Of a DNA stretch of 60,426 nucleotides, positions 58,672-60,426 are shown piece by piece. The position numbers and the translations under genes are program-made. This DNA comes from Mycobacterium sp. 852002-51163_SCH5372311. GTDB lineage: Bacteria > Actinomycetota > Actinomycetes > Mycobacteriales > Mycobacteriaceae. The stretch covers positions 1-60,426 of the forward strand of contig NZ_LZIJ01000182.1 in assembly GCF_001667115.1 (NCBI RefSeq), given 5' to 3'. The notes under the pieces are model-generated. The model was given only the letters and a program-made list of their open reading frames with translations. It was not told the DNA's origin and made no database searches. Within the stretch, counting starts at the first letter, position 1. The number at the start of each line of letters is the position of its first letter.

Positions 58672-59279
58672 GCACTCGGGTCACCGCGGCCGTCGAGCGA
58701 GCACTCGACGACCGGCAGCGGGAAGCCACCGAAGAGGTGGAGCGCATACTTGCCGCAGCCGTGCGGGTGATGGAACGTGTCGCGCCCGAGCCGCCACGCG
58801 TCAGCGATATCGTCGCCGAAGCGGGATCGTCGAACAAGGCGTTCTACCGATACTTCGCCGGCAAAGACGATCTCATCCTGGCCGTCATGGAGCGGGGCGT
58901 GGCAATAGTCGTGTCGTACCTTCAGCATCAGATGGCCAAGGAGTCCAGACCGCAGGACAAGGTCGCGCGCTGGATCGAGGGCACGCTGGCACAAGTAGCC
59001 GACCCGCACCTGATCAGCATGAGCCGCGCAGCTGCCGGGCAGATGTCGGTCGGAACCAATTGGCGCGCGGCCGAACAGGAGATGATGCGCCCGCTGCGCG
59101 ATCTGCTGATCGAGCCGATCACCGCACTGGGTAGCGCCGATGTGCACCGCGACGTCGAGGCGGTGTTCAGCTGCACGGCCGCAACCATGCGGCGGTATGT
59201 GGGTTCGGCGGACCGCCCCGATGACGACGACATCGCCCACCTGGTGCGGTTCTGCTTGAGCGGGCTGGGGGTCGGTTAG
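58668..59279 (+). CDS. TetR-family regulator
   Basis: A 203-residue TetR regulator starting with GTG that overlaps the preceding stop (GTGA). The DNA-binding part is EEVERILAAAVRVMERVAPE, PPRVSDIVAEAGSSNKAFYR and YFAGKDDLILAVMERG. The rest is a helical ligand domain. Being inside the operon it probably controls the operon itself, with an acyl-CoA or related ligand as a guess. Its TAG stop shares one base with the GTG start of the next gene. Confidence 0.9.
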   Translation: MSTRVTAAVERALDDRQREATEEVERILAAAVRVMERVAPEPPRVSDIVAEAGSSNKAFYRYFAGKDDLILAVMERGVAIVVSYLQHQMAKESRPQDKVARWIEGTLAQVADPHLISMSRAAAGQMSVGTNWRAAEQEMMRPLRDLLIEPITALGSADVHRDVEAVFSCTAATMRRYVGSADRPDDDDIAHLVRFCLSGLGVG

Positions 59280-60268
59280 TGCGCGCGGTCGTCTGCACTG
59301 CCTACGGTCCGCCCGAGGATCTGGTGATCACCGATGTTCCCGATCCCGTTCCGGGTCCTGGTCAGCTGCTGGTGCGAGTACACGCCGCGGCGGTCAACTT
59401 TCCCGACGTGCTGTTCATCGCCGGCAAGTATCAGATACGAATTCCGCCGCCCTTCACGCCGGGCAGCGAACTCGCCGGTGAAGTGGTGGCCGTCGGTAAA
59501 GGTGCGCAGTTCAGCCCCGGTCAGCGGGTCTTCGGGACCACCGCCGTCGGGGCGTTTGCCGAATTGGCGCTGCTTGATGCAGCGGCGACGTCACTGGTAC
59601 CCGACGATGCCGATTTCGCCTCCGCGGCGGCCTTCGGCGTCACCTACCGCACGGCGTATCACGCCCTGCGGTCGGTTGCCCAAGTCGCCCAAGGTGATTG
59701 GGTGATAGTGCTGGGCGCCGCCGGCGGCGTGGGATTGGCCGCCGTCGACCTTGCGGTGGCCATCAAAGCGCGGGTACTGGCGGCCGCATCCGGATCGGAC
59801 AAGCTGCGGTTGTGCGCGCAGCGCGGCGCGGAAGCCACTGTCGACTATGACCGGGAGGACTTGAAAACCCGTATCCGCGAACTCACCGGTGATGCCGCCC
59901 GAGTGGTCCTCGACCCTGTCGGCGGACCTTACGCGGAGCCGGCACTACGGGGCCTGGCGCGTGGCGGAACATTCGTCACGTTGGGCTACGCCGCCGGATC
60001 GATTCCGGCTATACCGCTCAATCTCGTTCTGCTCAAGGGTATTTGCATTCGCGGCATGGAGATCCGGACCTTCATGACTGATCATCCCGCGGACGCCGTC
60101 CGCGACATGGGCGAGCTGTCCGGGATGTTCGCCGACGGGACGGTCCGGCCGTACATCGGCGCGAGATTCTCCTTGGCCGAGACTCCGGCGGCATTGCGAT
60201 ATGTGGCCGAGCGCAAGGCACTTGGCAAGGTGGTCATCGACGTGACTGGGTCCGGGCTTTGCGCGTGA
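59279..60268 (+). CDS. NADPH:quinone oxidoreductase-like (MDR) protein
   Basis: A 329-residue zinc-free medium-chain reductase of the quinone oxidoreductase type. GPGQLLVRVHAAAVNFPDVL is the N-terminal block, TPGSELAGEVVAVG follows, and the NADPH motif is VLGAAGGVGLAAVDLA with a Gly-rich loop near residue 145. RYVAERKALGKVVIDV is the usual end. The GTG start shares one base with the TetR stop. The last codons (TCC GGG CTT TGC GCG TGA) lie within the first unit of a 20-bp tandem repeat (60251-60335), so the C-terminus may have been extended by the repeat. Confidence 0.9.
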   Translation: MRAVVCTAYGPPEDLVITDVPDPVPGPGQLLVRVHAAAVNFPDVLFIAGKYQIRIPPPFTPGSELAGEVVAVGKGAQFSPGQRVFGTTAVGAFAELALLDAAATSLVPDDADFASAAAFGVTYRTAYHALRSVAQVAQGDWVIVLGAAGGVGLAAVDLAVAIKARVLAAASGSDKLRLCAQRGAEATVDYDREDLKTRIRELTGDAARVVLDPVGGPYAEPALRGLARGGTFVTLGYAAGSIPAIPLNLVLLKGICIRGMEIRTFMTDHPADAVRDMGELSGMFADGTVRPYIGARFSLAETPAALRYVAERKALGKVVIDVTGSGLCA

Positions 60269-60335
60269 ATCCTGGGCTTTGCGCGTGAATCATGGGCTTT
60301 GGGTGTGCAGCCTGGGCTTTGCGCGTGAAGCCTGG
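60251..60335. repeat. 20-bp tandem repeat element, locus 3
   Basis: Units of 20 bases start at 60251, 60271, 60291 and 60311, each near CCTGGGCTTTGCGCGTGAAT, with a partial fifth to about 60338. The unit matches, on the opposite strand, the two units at 31768-31807. The first unit overlaps the last six codons of the quinone oxidoreductase-like gene, and the array separates it from a convergent gene that ends at 60357. Confidence 0.9.
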
Positions 60336-60356
60336 GCGTAGATTGGCGCGGCGGAT

Positions 60357-60426
60357 TCAAGCGGTGGCCGCAACAAACGTGGACGGGTCTGACAGTAGCC
60401 GGTCGAGTTCTTCGGCGGGTGTGCGG
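60357..60426 (-). CDS. C-terminal end of a gene outside the window
   Basis: On the minus strand from the window edge one frame reads RTPAEELDRLLSDPSTFVAA then TA and a TGA stop at 60357-60359. Only 22 codons are visible, so the family cannot be told. Codon choice, with G or C mostly in third positions, and the convergent position behind the repeat array make a real gene likely. Confidence 0.5.
   Translation of the reverse strand, partial: RTPAEELDRLLSDPSTFVAATA

Overview
The window is mycobacterial. It is GC-rich, genes are tightly packed and often overlap by 1-8 bases, and GTG/TTG starts are common. Both flanks follow, from memory, the Mycobacterium tuberculosis order around Rv3730c-Rv3736 (left) and Rv3752c-Rv3761c (right). 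Large accessory content between them (about 9-46.5 kb), including a Pls-type synthetase and several catabolic operons, suggests a nontuberculous species. Names rest on reading the translated sequence and on recalled family motifs; no database search was run.

Left flank (1-9.2 kb): a LigD-type polymerase (partial) divergent from the ATP-dependent ligase ligC, a small unknown protein, a cytochrome P450, a membrane-anchored DUF2330 protein, a haloalkane dehalogenase, a NUDIX hydrolase, the wax ester/triacylglycerol synthase tgs2, a DUF1330 protein and an AraC regulator. Accessory region part 1 (9.2-18.9 kb): an EthA-like Baeyer-Villiger monooxygenase, a secreted protein, an SDR divergent from a DapB-fold oxidoreductase plus TetR, a protein resembling the tail of a phage head-maturation protease, and a catabolic operon (flavin monooxygenase, class III CoA-transferase, CitE-type lyase). 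That operon is divergent from a GntR regulator across a perfect 16-bp palindrome.

The centrepiece (18.9-24.1 kb) is a 1308-residue Pls/PosA-type single-module nonribosomal peptide synthetase (adenylation, carrier, then membrane segments with three hexapeptide-like domains). Its specificity residues read D-A-E-S-I-G-T-V-V-K, which predicts lysine. It is translationally coupled to a short M1 zinc aminopeptidase. Together they look like a make-and-trim system for a poly-lysine-like isopeptide polymer. Next come a DUF2237 protein, a desA3-type desaturase with its ferredoxin-reductase partner and a divergent PucR regulator, and a large cyclase/ATPase regulator.

Accessory region part 2 (31.9-46.6 kb): a four-gene operon (sulfotransferase, alkylsulfatase-like metallo-hydrolase, VOC protein, F420-type oxidoreductase), a membrane-anchored protein, a Tat-exported glycosidase, a GT87 mannosyltransferase with a decayed paralogue fragment just upstream, two secreted proteins, a cyclase-ATPase-LuxR regulator broken by a one-base frameshift, a GMC oxidoreductase and a small DUF6197-like protein. 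Right flank (46.8-60.4 kb): tRNA-Ser(CGA), tadA and its partner, tyrA, a glycolipid-binding-like protein, the proXVWZ osmolyte transporter, a LapA-like protein, fadE36, a histidine phosphatase, then an operon (APH-type kinase, SDR, acyl-CoA dehydrogenase, TetR, quinone oxidoreductase). The operon's kinase plus dehydrogenase pair recalls LvaA/LvaC and ACAD10/11 hydroxyacyl-CoA catabolism.

The non-coding DNA is structured. Five intergenic spots carry short arrays with a strict 20-bp period, four of them arranged as forward units, spacer, reverse units. Two divergent promoter regions carry copies of a 15-17 bp-arm inverted repeat. Several operator-like palindromes or direct repeats sit next to regulator genes.
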